A stretch of 64,000 nt of DNA from an uncultured Collinsella sp. (GCA_902492235.1 CABUKS010000001.1:91151-155150); one strand, 5' to 3'; shown: positions 9,063 through 18,108, numbered from the stretch's first letter. Numbers and translations: made by a program. The notes: generated by a model from the letters alone, not told the origin.

Positions 9063-11026
9063 GTGAGGTTCAGGCGCTGGTGGAGTGTCCCGTTATCGTC
9101 GGCACGGCGGGCCACGTTGACCACGGTAAGTCGGCGCTCATCGAGGCACTGACCGGCAAGAATCCCGATCGCCTTGCGGTCGAGCGTCGCCGCGGCATGA
9201 CGGTGGAGTTGGGCTTTGGCGAGCTGGCGTTGCCGAGTGGCAAGATCGTCGGCCTGGTCGACGTGCCGGGCCACGCGCATTACTTGCGCGCCATGGTGCA
9301 GGGCGCCACGGGTATCGACGTGGCCGTGCCGGTGGTTTCGGCCGTCGAGGGCGTGATGCCGCAGACCCGCGAGCACGTGCATGTGCTGGAGCTGCTGGGC
9401 GTTACGCATATGGTGGTCGCGCTGACGATGTGCGACCTGGCCGATAGCGAAATGATTGAGCTGGCCGAGCTCGACGTGGACGATTTTCTTTCGGATACCG
9501 TGTTTGCGGGCGCGCCGATGGTGCCGGTGTCGTCCAAGACCGGCGCGGGGATTGATGACCTGCTGGCTGCGCTCGACGAGCAGGTTGCCGCTTGCTGGGA
9601 TGCCTGCCGTGCCCGTGCCGAGCTCACCGATGCCGCACCGCGTCTGCCCATCGACCGCTGCTTTACGATCAAGGGCGCCGGTACCGTGGTGACGGGAACG
9701 TTGCACGATGCGCCCGTCGCGGTGGGGGATGAGCTCGTCGCGCTGCCGTCGCGTACGGTCTGTCGTGTGCGCGGGATTCAGGTGCATGGCGATACGCCGC
9801 GGGCGTTGCCCGGTCAGCGTGTGGCGCTCAACTTGGTGGGCGATGCCGTCGCCACGCTCGATCGCGGTGAGATGCTCGGCGTGGCGGGCCGCTTTGGCCA
9901 GACGATGCGCTTTATGATGGCGTTTACGTATTTGGGCCGCGAGGGCGCCAAACCGCGCGTGCTCGAGTCGGGTGCGCGTGTGCACGTGATGGCGGGTACA
10001 GCCGAGGTTGTCGGTCGCATCATGTTCATGGAGGACGAGGCCCCCATGGCGGTGGGCGAGACCCGTATTGTTCAGGTGCGCTTGGAGGAGCCGCTGCCGC
10101 TACGTGCCGGAGACCATGCTGTGGTGCTGTCCTATTCGCCCGTGATGCTTATTGGTGGCGGGCGTGTGCTGCTTTCGCGCTGCCGTCGCTCGCGCGAGCT
10201 TGCCGAAGGAGAGCGTGCGCTGTATGCGGCGCTCGAGGCCGGAGATATTGAGGGCGCTGTGGATGCGTGGCTGGCGCTGCAAGCGCTGCCGGTTGCGGCT
10301 GCCGATGTTACCGCGGCGCTCGATCTTGTTGCCGGTGAGGCTGAGGCGGCGTTGCGCGAGTTGGTGGCGAAGGGCGCTGCTCGCGTGCTTGCTGGCTCGG
10401 ATGGCTCGCTGTATGCAGATGCTTCCGTGCTCGACGCCGCGATGGATGCACTGGCGGCGACCCTGTCAGCCATGCATGCGGCGGCTCCCAAGGAGACGGG
10501 CTTTACGCCCGGCGCCATTGCCCATGCTGCGTGGCCTGCCGCTGATGAAGCCGTTGCCGCGGCTCTGATTGCCGAGGGCTGCTCGCGTGGCGTGTGCGCC
10601 GCCGAGGGCGCCGAGGTATTCGATCCGCATTCGGCCGCTGCGGCGGCACGCGTGGTGCGAGAGGCTTGCGAGCGGATCGTCGCGCTGCTTGACGAGGCCG
10701 GCCTAGATGCACCGGCGCTTCCCGAGGTGGGCGAACAACTGCAGCTCGGTCGCGACACCATGACGCGTGCCCTGCGCGAGCTTTCCCTCAACCGCGCAAT
10801 CGTTAAGGTCGAACGCGACGTCGCCCTGTCCGCTGCCGCCGAGGCCCATGCGCGTGAGCTTGTTGCCGCTGCCATTGAGGCTGCCGGCGGCGCTGCCACC
10901 ACGAGCGTGCTGCGCGAAGCCCTGGGCGTGTCGCGCAAACGCGCCATCAGCATCTTGGAGCACCTGGATGCCGTACGCTTCACAGTCCTCGACAAGGATG
11001 CCGGCGGCCTGAGGTCCCTGCGCTAG
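9059..11026 (+). CDS. selB: Selenocysteine-specific elongation factor SelB
   Basis: A 655-residue translational GTPase that delivers Sec-tRNA(Sec) to UGA codons marked by a SECIS hairpin. G1 is GHVDHGKS (residues 18-25) and G3 is DVPGH; an EF-Tu-like domain 2 follows, and the C-terminal 250 residues are the winged-helix repeats that bind mRNA. The very Ala-rich C-terminal half is typical of high-GC homologues. It overlaps selA by four bases. The tRNA-Sec gene lies about 150 bases downstream, so all three dedicated decoding components are contiguous. Confidence 0.97.
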   Translation: MSEVQALVECPVIVGTAGHVDHGKSALIEALTGKNPDRLAVERRRGMTVELGFGELALPSGKIVGLVDVPGHAHYLRAMVQGATGIDVAVPVVSAVEGVMPQTREHVHVLELLGVTHMVVALTMCDLADSEMIELAELDVDDFLSDTVFAGAPMVPVSSKTGAGIDDLLAALDEQVAACWDACRARAELTDAAPRLPIDRCFTIKGAGTVVTGTLHDAPVAVGDELVALPSRTVCRVRGIQVHGDTPRALPGQRVALNLVGDAVATLDRGEMLGVAGRFGQTMRFMMAFTYLGREGAKPRVLESGARVHVMAGTAEVVGRIMFMEDEAPMAVGETRIVQVRLEEPLPLRAGDHAVVLSYSPVMLIGGGRVLLSRCRRSRELAEGERALYAALEAGDIEGAVDAWLALQALPVAAADVTAALDLVAGEAEAALRELVAKGAARVLAGSDGSLYADASVLDAAMDALAATLSAMHAAAPKETGFTPGAIAHAAWPAADEAVAAALIAEGCSRGVCAAEGAEVFDPHSAAAAARVVREACERIVALLDEAGLDAPALPEVGEQLQLGRDTMTRALRELSLNRAIVKVERDVALSAAAEAHARELVAAAIEAAGGAATTSVLREALGVSRKRAISILEHLDAVRFTVLDKDAGGLRSLR

Positions 11027-11051
11027 GCCGGTCACTCGCTCCCGCCTCCTC

Positions 11052-11118
11052 AGTTGCGGTGAAATAATTCCTGTTTTTGGGGTCTTGCAGCCTAAGCAAG
11101 AACTATTCCACCGCAACT
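11052..11118. repeat. Intergenic inverted repeat, family A, copy 1
   Basis: Arms beginning AGTTGCGGTG pair over about 22 bases with three mismatches around a central loop. It lies between selB and selC. Three related copies lie at 14155, 26483 and 28020. This is the most diverged copy: its inner part reads AATAATTCCTG rather than AATACGGACTG. Confidence 0.75.
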
Positions 11119-11176
11119 TCTTGCTCGTCTTTTTTGGGATGGAGCCGTTTCGGTTTGGTAAAATACCGCCGCACTT

Positions 11177-11273
11177 GGGAACGGATGGGCTCCGGTGGGC
11201 TCCGCGGTCCTCAAAACCGTTGCGAGGCGTGCAAAACGTCTTGGATGTGTTCGATTCACATACGTTCCCGCCA
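11177..11273 (+). tRNA. selC: tRNA-Sec (anticodon UCA)
   Basis: A 97-base sequence folds as a bacterial tRNA-Sec. The acceptor stem pairs GGGAACGG with ACGTTCCC over seven pairs, with a G-A mismatch at the eighth. The D stem has six pairs (GGGCTC with GGGCTC, using G-U) closing a CGGT loop. The anticodon stem GCGGT/ACCGT closes CCTCAAA with anticodon TCA at 11211-11213. A long variable arm of eight pairs (CGAGGCGT/ACGTCTTG) and a T arm ATGTG-TTCGATT-CACAT follow. Discriminator G and an encoded CCA end the gene. The 8+5 acceptor-T geometry, six-pair D stem and long variable arm are diagnostic. Position 33 is C instead of U. It lies between selB and mobA. Confidence 0.93.
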
Positions 11274-11428
11274 TACGCTACCAGCGCTTTTGTGCTCGCG
11301 GTCTTGCTGCGTGCCGCAAAGGCGCTGTTTTATTTTTGCATGGGTTTGCCGTGTCGCCTTCCTTTTCGCCTACGGTAATTGGTCCCGTGCGTTGGGCTTT
11401 GAACGTGCCGATGGAGGTGTTTTGCCGT

Positions 11429-12061
11429 ATGACTACCGTAAGACGGGTCGATCTTTCTTGCGTCGTCCAAGCGGGCGGGCTGTCCTCACGCATGGGCCGC
11501 GATAAGGCGCGCATGACGTTTTGCGGCGAACCGCTCATCGAGCGCGTGCTGGGTCGGCTGGCGCCAGTTGCCGGCGAGTTGGTCGTGACGACTTCGCGCC
11601 CCAGCGAGCTTGCCTATCTTGAGGAGCGCACGTTTGGCGGTATGGTGCCGCGAATAGTGTCGGACCTTGAGGGGCCGGCGGGTGCCATGCGCGGCATCGC
11701 GAGCTCGTTGGCCGCGGCGCGATTGCCGTTCGTGGCGATCGTCGCCTGCGATATGCCGTTTGTCTCGCCGGAACTCATCGGCGCGCTTGCCGATCGTGTT
11801 GAGGCCGAGGCGCTCGACGTGTGCGTGCCGTGCGAGGAGCGGGGGATTGAGCCGCTTTGCGCCGTCTGGCGCCGTGACGCGTGTGCGTCGGCCGCCCATG
11901 AGCTGCTCGCCTGCGACCGCCAGCGCATTCGCTGCCTGATCAATCGCGTTCAGGCTGGTTATATGGATGAACCGCAGATCGTTAAGGCCGCGGGCTCGAC
12001 GCTCTGCTTCGAAAACGTCAATACGCCCGAGGAGTTTGCGGCGGCCGAGTTACTCGCCTAG
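11429..12061 (+). CDS. mobA: Molybdenum cofactor guanylyltransferase MobA
   Basis: A 210-residue nucleotidyltransferase that adds GMP to Mo-molybdopterin to make the MGD cofactor used by DMSO-reductase-type enzymes, including the oxidoreductase at 5435. The signature AGGLSSRMGRDK is at residues 15-26, with the VACDMPFV metal-binding aspartate further on. The start is the ATG at 11429, behind GGAGGTG. The frame stays open further upstream, but that stretch is the tRNA-Sec gene and its flank, so it was excluded. Confidence 0.92.
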   Translation: MTTVRRVDLSCVVQAGGLSSRMGRDKARMTFCGEPLIERVLGRLAPVAGELVVTTSRPSELAYLEERTFGGMVPRIVSDLEGPAGAMRGIASSLAAARLPFVAIVACDMPFVSPELIGALADRVEAEALDVCVPCEERGIEPLCAVWRRDACASAAHELLACDRQRIRCLINRVQAGYMDEPQIVKAAGSTLCFENVNTPEEFAAAELLA

Positions 12062-12076
12062 ACGATTGGAGTTGCC

Positions 12077-12472
12077 ATGTCTCACGATATTTGTCCCGAC
12101 ACGGGAGAGCCTTGCACTTGCGATGGTTCCGAGCCCTGTACCTGCGGCTGCGGTGGCTGTGGACATACTGCGGAAGAGGAGGCGGCCGCCGCGGCGTATC
12201 GCGAGGCACATCGCGAAGGCCCGTCCGGTGATGCCCTCGACCACGAGCGCAAGATTATCGTTTCGTTCGACAGCACCTTCGATGTGATGGAGTGCGAGCA
12301 GCTTTGCCTGGATGCCGGCGTGCCCGGGCGCATTATGCCTTTGCCCGGCTCCATTACCGCAGGTTGCGGCCTGTGCTGGGCCATGCCGTTCTCGGGCGAT
12401 GCGCTCGCCGCCTTCCGCGCCGCCACCGAGGGCCGCATAGCCCCTGCCGACTACCATCATCTCATCCTCTAA
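12077..12472 (+). CDS. DUF3343 protein, putative Se/S carrier, with Cys-rich N terminus
   Basis: A 131-residue protein. The C-terminal 75 residues (VSFDSTFDVMECEQLC, LPGSITAGCGLCWAMP) match the DUF3343 / putative Se-S carrier family, whose conserved CG motif is proposed to carry a reactive sulfur or selenium. The N-terminal 35 residues are unusual: a cluster of cysteines in CTCDGSEPCTCGCGGCGH, which could bind metal or extend the chalcogen-handling role. The gene starts 15 bases after mobA and lies in the same block as selA, selB and selC, which fits selenium delivery to Sec synthesis or to a molybdenum enzyme. Function is inferred from context. Confidence 0.8.
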   Translation: MSHDICPDTGEPCTCDGSEPCTCGCGGCGHTAEEEAAAAAYREAHREGPSGDALDHERKIIVSFDSTFDVMECEQLCLDAGVPGRIMPLPGSITAGCGLCWAMPFSGDALAAFRAATEGRIAPADYHHLIL

Positions 12473-12723
12473 CCACCAACACCACCACAAAGGTGCCTAA
12501 TGTGGTGGTTTGGAACATGTGGACGAAACAGCTTCGAAACACGCGATTTGCGCGTTGGGCACTCAAAAACGCCTCTACCTGCATCGTAATCAAAACGAAA
12601 CATCTGCTCGTCGGCTTATGCGAAACTTTGCTGCAACAGTGCGATATTATCCATACTCGATAAAGCTCGCGGCGCATAGGGCGCCTCGAACGACACTTTT
12701 CTTTTCCATCAATTGGAGGAAGC

Positions 12724-14079
12724 ATGAGCTACACGCAGAAAGTTCTCGACGAGCTCAAGGCCCGCTATCCCGAGCAGCCTGAGTTCATCCAGGCCGCGAC
12801 CGAGATTCTCGGCACCATCCAGCCGGCGCTCGACGCCCATCCCGAGTACGAGGAGGCCGCCCTGCTTGAGCGCCTCGTCGAGCCCGAGCGCATCGTTATG
12901 TTCCGTGTCCCCTGGGTCGACGACCAGGGCAAGGTTCAGGTCAACCGCGGCTACCGCGTCGAGTTCAACTCTGCCATTGGACCCTACAAGGGCGGCCTGC
13001 GCTTTAACCCGACGGTCACCCTGGGCATGCTCAAGTTCCTGGGCCTGGAGCAGATCCTCAAGAACAGCCTGACCACCCTTCCCATGGGCGGCGGCAAGGG
13101 CGGCTCCGACTTTGACCCCAAGGGCAAGTCCAACAACGAGATCATGCACTTCTGCCAGTCCTTCATGACCGAGCTCTATCGCCACATCGGCCCCAACACC
13201 GACGTTCCCGCCGGCGACCTGGGCGTTGGCGGCCGCGAGGTTGCCTACCTGTTCGGTCAGTACAAGCGCCTGACTAACGAGTGGAGCGGCGTCCTCACCG
13301 GCAAGGGCCTCTCCTTTGGCGGCTCGCTCGCCCGTACCGAGGCTACCGGCTACGGCCTGGCCTACTTTGTTGACGAGTACCTCAAGAGCCGCGGCGACTC
13401 CTTTGAGGGCAAGAACGTCGTCGTTCATGGCTCCGGCAACGTCGCCATCTACGCCGTCCAGAAGGTCTCCCAGCTCGGCGGCAAGGTGCTCGCCTGCTCC
13501 GATACCCACGGCTGGGTCGAGGATCCCGACGGCATCGACTACACCGTGCTCGAGCACGTCTACAATAAGAAGCGCTCCGGCCACGACAAGGGCGTCACGC
13601 TCGCCATGTACGTTGACGAGAAGCCCAACGCCGTGTGGCACGAGGGCGACGGCCGTGGCGTTTGGCAGCTGCCCTGCGACATCGCGCTGCCCTGCGCTCG
13701 CGAGAACACGCTGCTGCTCGAGGACGCCCAGGCGCTCGTCGCCAACGGCTGCAAGGTGGTCGGCGAGGGCGCGAACATGCCCACGACCATCGAGGCCACG
13801 ACCTACTTCCAGGAGAACGGCGTTGCCTTTATGCCCGGTAAGGCTGCCAACGCCGGCGGCGTGCTCGTGTCCGGCCTGGAGATGAGCCAGAACGCCGAGC
13901 ACCTGTCCTGGACCTTCGAGGAGGTCGACGGCAAGCTCGAGCAGCTCATGCGCGGCATGTTCCACAACGTGGACGACACCGCCAAGGAGTACGGCCAGGA
14001 GGGCAACTTTGTCATGGGCGCCAACATCGCCGGCTTCCTGAAGGTCGCCGACGCCATGCTCGCCCAGGGCGTCTGCTAA
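12724..14079 (+). CDS. gdhA: Glutamate dehydrogenase (NADP-type, hexameric)
   Basis: A 451-residue enzyme that interconverts glutamate and 2-oxoglutarate plus ammonium. Typical segments are visible: GPYKGGLRFNPTV with the substrate lysine, MGGGKGGSDFDPKGKS with the catalytic region, and GSGNVAIYA in the nucleotide-binding domain. Length and the absence of extra domains fit the small hexameric class used in ammonium assimilation. ATG 12724 follows TTGGAGGAAGC. The 250-base gap upstream should hold its promoter, but no clear -35/-10 pair stands out. Confidence 0.96.
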   Translation: MSYTQKVLDELKARYPEQPEFIQAATEILGTIQPALDAHPEYEEAALLERLVEPERIVMFRVPWVDDQGKVQVNRGYRVEFNSAIGPYKGGLRFNPTVTLGMLKFLGLEQILKNSLTTLPMGGGKGGSDFDPKGKSNNEIMHFCQSFMTELYRHIGPNTDVPAGDLGVGGREVAYLFGQYKRLTNEWSGVLTGKGLSFGGSLARTEATGYGLAYFVDEYLKSRGDSFEGKNVVVHGSGNVAIYAVQKVSQLGGKVLACSDTHGWVEDPDGIDYTVLEHVYNKKRSGHDKGVTLAMYVDEKPNAVWHEGDGRGVWQLPCDIALPCARENTLLLEDAQALVANGCKVVGEGANMPTTIEATTYFQENGVAFMPGKAANAGGVLVSGLEMSQNAEHLSWTFEEVDGKLEQLMRGMFHNVDDTAKEYGQEGNFVMGANIAGFLKVADAMLAQGVC

Positions 14080-14106
14080 ATCTTCGCTCGACATAGCATG
14101 TGATGA

Positions 14107-14136
14107 GGCTCCCAGCTATCCGGCTGGGAGCCTTTT
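14107..14136 (+). terminator. Terminator of gdhA
   Basis: Perfect arms GGCTCCCAGC and GCTGGGAGCC around a six-base loop, followed by TTTT. Confidence 0.9.
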
Positions 14137-14154
14137 CTATCCCGGAGGACTCCT

Positions 14155-14229
14155 CATAACTTGCGGTGAAATACGGACTGTTTTGCGTTCCAGAACGGCT
14201 AATCAGTCCGTATATCACCGCAAGTTATG
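14155..14229. repeat. Intergenic inverted repeat, family A, copy 2
   Basis: Arms of 26 bases, CATAACTTGCGGTGA... on the left and the reverse complement ending at 14229, differ at one position. The central TTTTGCGTTCCAGAACGGCTAAT part is the loop. It sits just beyond the gdhA terminator and before the molybdenum hydroxylase genes. Confidence 0.85.
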
Positions 14230-14308
14230 TATGGGTGGGTGGATTTTGTCCTAAAACGGTGTGCGGCCCCTCGTTTGGTACACTTAAAAGTACTGGACAA
14301 GTGAAGAG

Positions 14309-15223
14309 ATGGGGGAGAACGTGCTCAAGTTCGGTACCTACGTCCGTGTTGGAAACGCGGCCGAAGCCTATGAGCTCTTACAGAAGAACCGCAACAACAA
14401 GATTGTGGGCGGCGGCATCTGGATGCGCCTGGGTTCGCGTCGCGTGGCGACGGCGATTGACCTTTCGGCCTGCGGACTCGATCAGATCGAGGAGACCGAG
14501 ACCGAGTTTCGCATCGGCGCCATGTGCACCCTGCGCCAGCTCGAGCGCCATGTCGAGCTCAACGCGCTTGTCAACAACGTCTTTGAGTTCGCCGTCCACG
14601 ATATCGTGGGCGTGCAGCTGCGCAATACCGCCACGGTGGGCGGCAGCATCTACGGCCGCTTTGGCTTCTCGGACGTTCTCTCCGCCTTCCTCGCGCTCGA
14701 TTCCTATGTTGAGCTGACGGGCGCCGGCCGCGTGCCGCTCGCCGAGTTTGTCGACATGGGTTACGTGCGCGACGTTATCGAGCATGTCGTGGTCGTCAAG
14801 CACGATTACCGCGCAAGCTATGAGGCCGTGCGCAAGGCCGCGACCGACTTCCCCTCGCTCAACGTCACCGCTGCCTGGTGGAACAACAGCTGGCATGTCA
14901 CCGTGGGTGCCCGTCCGCTGCGCGCAACCCTGCTGCAGGGCGAGGCATGCGGTCTGGTGAACGAGCAGCCTTCCGAGGACGAGCTTCGCGCCCTGGCCGC
15001 ATCCGTGCGCGCGCTGAGCTACGGCACCAACCTGTGGGGCTCGGCAGACTACCGCCGCCGCATCTCGGCCCCGCTCGCCATCCAGGCTGTGCGCCGCGCC
15101 GCCGGCATTGAGCTTTCGGCCGCGCTTGCCCGCGAGCTCGAGGGCGTGCAGATTCCTAAGTTTGCCACGGACGAGTATTCCTGCCGCCGCGTGCCCGGCG
15201 TCGATTCTAGCGAGGTGCGCTAA
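14309..15223 (+). CDS. Molybdenum hydroxylase FAD-binding subunit (XdhB-like)
   Basis: About 304 residues of the FAD-binding subunit family of xanthine dehydrogenase-like enzymes. The FAD-contact segments read VGGGIWMRLG near residue 33 and TATVGGSIYGRFGFSD in the middle, where the family usually has ATIGGN; Asn is Ser here. It passes electrons from the iron-sulfur centres to NAD or another acceptor. Two starts are possible: ATG 14309, or GTG 14321, which lies three bases after GGGGGAG and gives the more usual short N terminus. The stop overlaps the next ATG (TAATG), so the two subunits are translationally coupled. Confidence 0.88.
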   Translation: MGENVLKFGTYVRVGNAAEAYELLQKNRNNKIVGGGIWMRLGSRRVATAIDLSACGLDQIEETETEFRIGAMCTLRQLERHVELNALVNNVFEFAVHDIVGVQLRNTATVGGSIYGRFGFSDVLSAFLALDSYVELTGAGRVPLAEFVDMGYVRDVIEHVVVVKHDYRASYEAVRKAATDFPSLNVTAAWWNNSWHVTVGARPLRATLLQGEACGLVNEQPSEDELRALAASVRALSYGTNLWGSADYRRRISAPLAIQAVRRAAGIELSAALARELEGVQIPKFATDEYSCRRVPGVDSSEVR

Positions 15224-18054
15224 TGGCTGCCAAACTCATCGATCTTTCCTTTACGCTCAACGGCCGCAAGGTCAAGGTTCAGATTGCCCCCGATACCATG
15301 CTCTTTGCGTTGCTGCGCGAGCAGGGCTGCGCGTCGGTGCGCTGCGCCTGCGAGACCACCAACTGCGGCCTGTGCACGGTGTGGCTCGACGGCGACCCGG
15401 TACTGAGCTGCTCGGTTCCCGCCGCCCGTGTTGAGGGCCGCTCCATCACCACGCTCGAGGGCCTCAAGGCCGAGTCTGAGGCGCTCGCCCGCGCAATGGC
15501 TGCCGAAGGCGCCGAGCAGTGTGGTTTTTGCGCCCCCGGCCTCATCATGAACGTGCTGGCGCTCGCCCGCGCCGCCAAGGAGGACCCGAGCCTCGTTGCC
15601 ACGCGTGAGGAGCTATCGCGCCAGCTCGCCGGCAACCTGTGCCGTTGCAGCGGCTACGAGAGCCAGCTGCGCGCCATCGTGCGCTTTCTCAACGAGTCCG
15701 GCGTGCAGGTGGGCTTCGAGATGCCCGAGCTGCCCGTCAACGACACGAGCTCCGACGGCGTCGCGTACAAGCAGATTACCCACAAACAGCCCAAGAAGGA
15801 CTCGAAGGCCCTGCTCGAGGGTCGTCCCGTCTACACGGGCGACATGGTGCCCGCCGGCGCCCTGATCGTCAAGCTCAAGCGCAGCCCGTATGCCCGCGCC
15901 AAGATCCGCTCCATCGATACGTCGCGCGCCCTGAAGGTGCCCGGCGTGGTGGGCGTCTACACCTACGAGGACGTGCCCAAGCGCCGCTTTACCATCGCCG
16001 GCCAGAGCTATCCGCAGCCGAGTCCCTACGACCGCCTGATCCTCGAGAACCTCGTCCGTTACCAAAACGAGGAGGTTGCGATCGTCGCCGCCGAGACCGA
16101 GGAGGCTGCTGACAAGGCGCTCAAGCTCATCAAGGTTGACTATGAGGTGCTCGAGCCGCTGCTCGACTTTACCAAGGCGCTCGATAACGACATCGTGGTT
16201 CACCCCGAGGGCGACGTGACCTTTATGTTCCCGCAGGGCGGCGACGTGCCCCGCAACCTGGTGTGCAGCGGTACCAGCGATTTTGGCAACCTCGACGAGG
16301 CATTCGCCCAGAGTGACATCGTCTTTGAGCGCACCTACACCAGCCAGGCCACGCAGACCGCGCCCATGGAAACCTTCCGCGCCTTCGCGACGACCGACGC
16401 GTTCGGGCGTATCTCGGTGACCACCTCCACGCAGGTGCCCTTCCACGTGCGCCGCATGGTCGCGCAGTCGCTCGATATCCCGCAGTCGCAGGTGCAGGTC
16501 ATTAAGCCGCGCATCGGTGGCGGCTTTGGCTCTAAGCAGACGGGCTGCTGCGAGATCTTCGTTGCGTTTGTGACGCAGAAGACCGGCCGTCCGAGCTACT
16601 GCTGCTACACCCGCGAGGAGACCATCACTGCGGGCAACTCGCGCCACCAGATGCAGATGACCGTTAAGCTGGGCGCCATGAACGACGGCACCATCACGGC
16701 CATCGACCTGCATACGCTGTCCAACGCCGGCGCGTATGGCGAGCATGCCACCACGACGATCGGCCTTTCGGGCCACAAGAGCCTGCCGATTTACAACCAT
16801 GTGAAGGCGAGCCGCTTTAGCTGGGACGCCGTCTACACCAACACCAACCGCGGCGGCGCATATCGCGGCTACGGTGCCACCCAGGGCCAGTTTGCCGTGG
16901 AGAGCGCCGTAAACGAGCTCGCCGACATGCTGCACATGGACCCCGCCGACCTGCGCCTTAAGAACATCGTGCGCGAGGGCGAGATCATGCCGCAGTACTA
17001 CAACGAGAAACTCAACGCCTGCGCGCTCGACCGCTGCCTGCTGCGCGCGATGGACATGATCGGCTGGCGCGACAAGCCGCTGGCCGTTGACCTGGGCGAT
17101 CGCGTGCGTGCTCTGGGCTGCGCGCTCACCATGCAGGGATCGGGCATTTCCAACGTGGATATCGCCGGCATCGACATGCGCCTGGAAGAGGATGGATTCA
17201 TTACCATCGGCACCGGCGCCACCGATAACGGCATGGGCGTCGACACGATCCTGGCGCAGATTGCCGCCGAGGAGCTGGGCGTGGAGAGTTCGCTGATCGT
17301 GGTGCGCGGCGTGGACACCGACGTGTCGCCGTTCGACGCCGGCTCGTACGCGAGCTCGGGTACGTACGTGACGGGCCTTGCCGCCAAGAACGCCGCGACC
17401 GAGCTGCGTGAGAAGATCTGCGCCAAGGCTGCCCAGATGTGGGACGTGGACGCCGCCGACGTGGTCTTCGATGGCCAGTACGTGCGTCTGTCCGACGAGC
17501 GCGCCGCGCGCGAGCAGAACCGCTACCTCACGCTGCGCGACTTTGCCAACCTGTGTGTCAAGAACATCGCGGGCGGCGACGCGCTCACCTCGCATGCCTC
17601 TGCCTGCCTGCCCGTTTCGCCTCCGCCGTTTATGGCCGGCATTGCCGAGGTCGAGGTCGACAAGGCCACCGGCAAGGTGACCGTGGTGGATTACGCGGCG
17701 GCCGTCGACTGCGGCACCGTGATCAACGAGGCGCTCGCGCGCGTCCAGGCCGAGGGCGGCATTGCCCAGGGTATCGGTCATGTGCTCTACGAGATCGTCG
17801 AGCACGACGACCGTGGCCGCCTGCGCACCGGCAACTTTATGAGCTACAAGCTGCCCACGCGCCTGGATATCGGTAGCATTCGCGTGGCCTTTGAGCCGAG
17901 CTACGAGCCGACGGGCCCGTTTGGCGCCAAGTCGATCGGCGAGGTCGTCATCAACACGCCGCTCGCCGCCGTTGCCTCGGCCGTGGCACACGCCACCGGC
18001 CACCAGGTGCGCTCGCTGCCCATCACGCCCGAGAAGGCCCTGCTGGGGGAGTAG
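15223..18054 (+). CDS. Xanthine dehydrogenase / aldehyde oxidoreductase-type Mo hydroxylase, fused Fe-S and Mo subunits
   Basis: A 943-residue protein. Residues 1-160 carry both [2Fe-2S] domains: C43, C48 and C51 in CACETTNCGLC, then CGFCAPG and CRCSGYE. The rest is the molybdopterin domain with GGGFGSKQ, AYRGYGATQ and the catalytic glutamate Glu907 in GAKSIGE. Electrons pass to the FAD subunit encoded just upstream. Fe-S and Mo parts fused in one chain resemble Desulfovibrio aldehyde oxidoreductase, but here with a separate FAD subunit. Purines are a plausible substrate in gut anaerobes, yet the substrate cannot be fixed from sequence alone. A terminator follows. Confidence 0.9.
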   Translation: MAAKLIDLSFTLNGRKVKVQIAPDTMLFALLREQGCASVRCACETTNCGLCTVWLDGDPVLSCSVPAARVEGRSITTLEGLKAESEALARAMAAEGAEQCGFCAPGLIMNVLALARAAKEDPSLVATREELSRQLAGNLCRCSGYESQLRAIVRFLNESGVQVGFEMPELPVNDTSSDGVAYKQITHKQPKKDSKALLEGRPVYTGDMVPAGALIVKLKRSPYARAKIRSIDTSRALKVPGVVGVYTYEDVPKRRFTIAGQSYPQPSPYDRLILENLVRYQNEEVAIVAAETEEAADKALKLIKVDYEVLEPLLDFTKALDNDIVVHPEGDVTFMFPQGGDVPRNLVCSGTSDFGNLDEAFAQSDIVFERTYTSQATQTAPMETFRAFATTDAFGRISVTTSTQVPFHVRRMVAQSLDIPQSQVQVIKPRIGGGFGSKQTGCCEIFVAFVTQKTGRPSYCCYTREETITAGNSRHQMQMTVKLGAMNDGTITAIDLHTLSNAGAYGEHATTTIGLSGHKSLPIYNHVKASRFSWDAVYTNTNRGGAYRGYGATQGQFAVESAVNELADMLHMDPADLRLKNIVREGEIMPQYYNEKLNACALDRCLLRAMDMIGWRDKPLAVDLGDRVRALGCALTMQGSGISNVDIAGIDMRLEEDGFITIGTGATDNGMGVDTILAQIAAEELGVESSLIVVRGVDTDVSPFDAGSYASSGTYVTGLAAKNAATELREKICAKAAQMWDVDAADVVFDGQYVRLSDERAAREQNRYLTLRDFANLCVKNIAGGDALTSHASACLPVSPPPFMAGIAEVEVDKATGKVTVVDYAAAVDCGTVINEALARVQAEGGIAQGIGHVLYEIVEHDDRGRLRTGNFMSYKLPTRLDIGSIRVAFEPSYEPTGPFGAKSIGEVVINTPLAAVASAVAHATGHQVRSLPITPEKALLGE

Positions 18055-18078
18055 CGGGTTAGCGAACAAGTCGTAATT

Positions 18079-18108
18079 GGCGGGGCGGGGTAACTCGTCC
18101 CGCCTTTT
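18079..18108 (+). terminator. Terminator of the Mo hydroxylase operon
   Basis: GGCGGGG pairs with TCCCGCC (one G-U) and is followed by TTTT. Confidence 0.75.

Noticed and set aside
12709..14094. Minus-strand 461-residue frame opposite gdhA
   Set aside because: Shadow of a highly biased gene; no ribosome site or family features.
15613..18069. Long minus-strand open frame of 818 residues opposite the Mo hydroxylase gene
   Set aside because: It is a shadow of high G/C third-position codons on the plus strand; its translation is low-complexity (His/Val/Gly/Ala) and has no domain.
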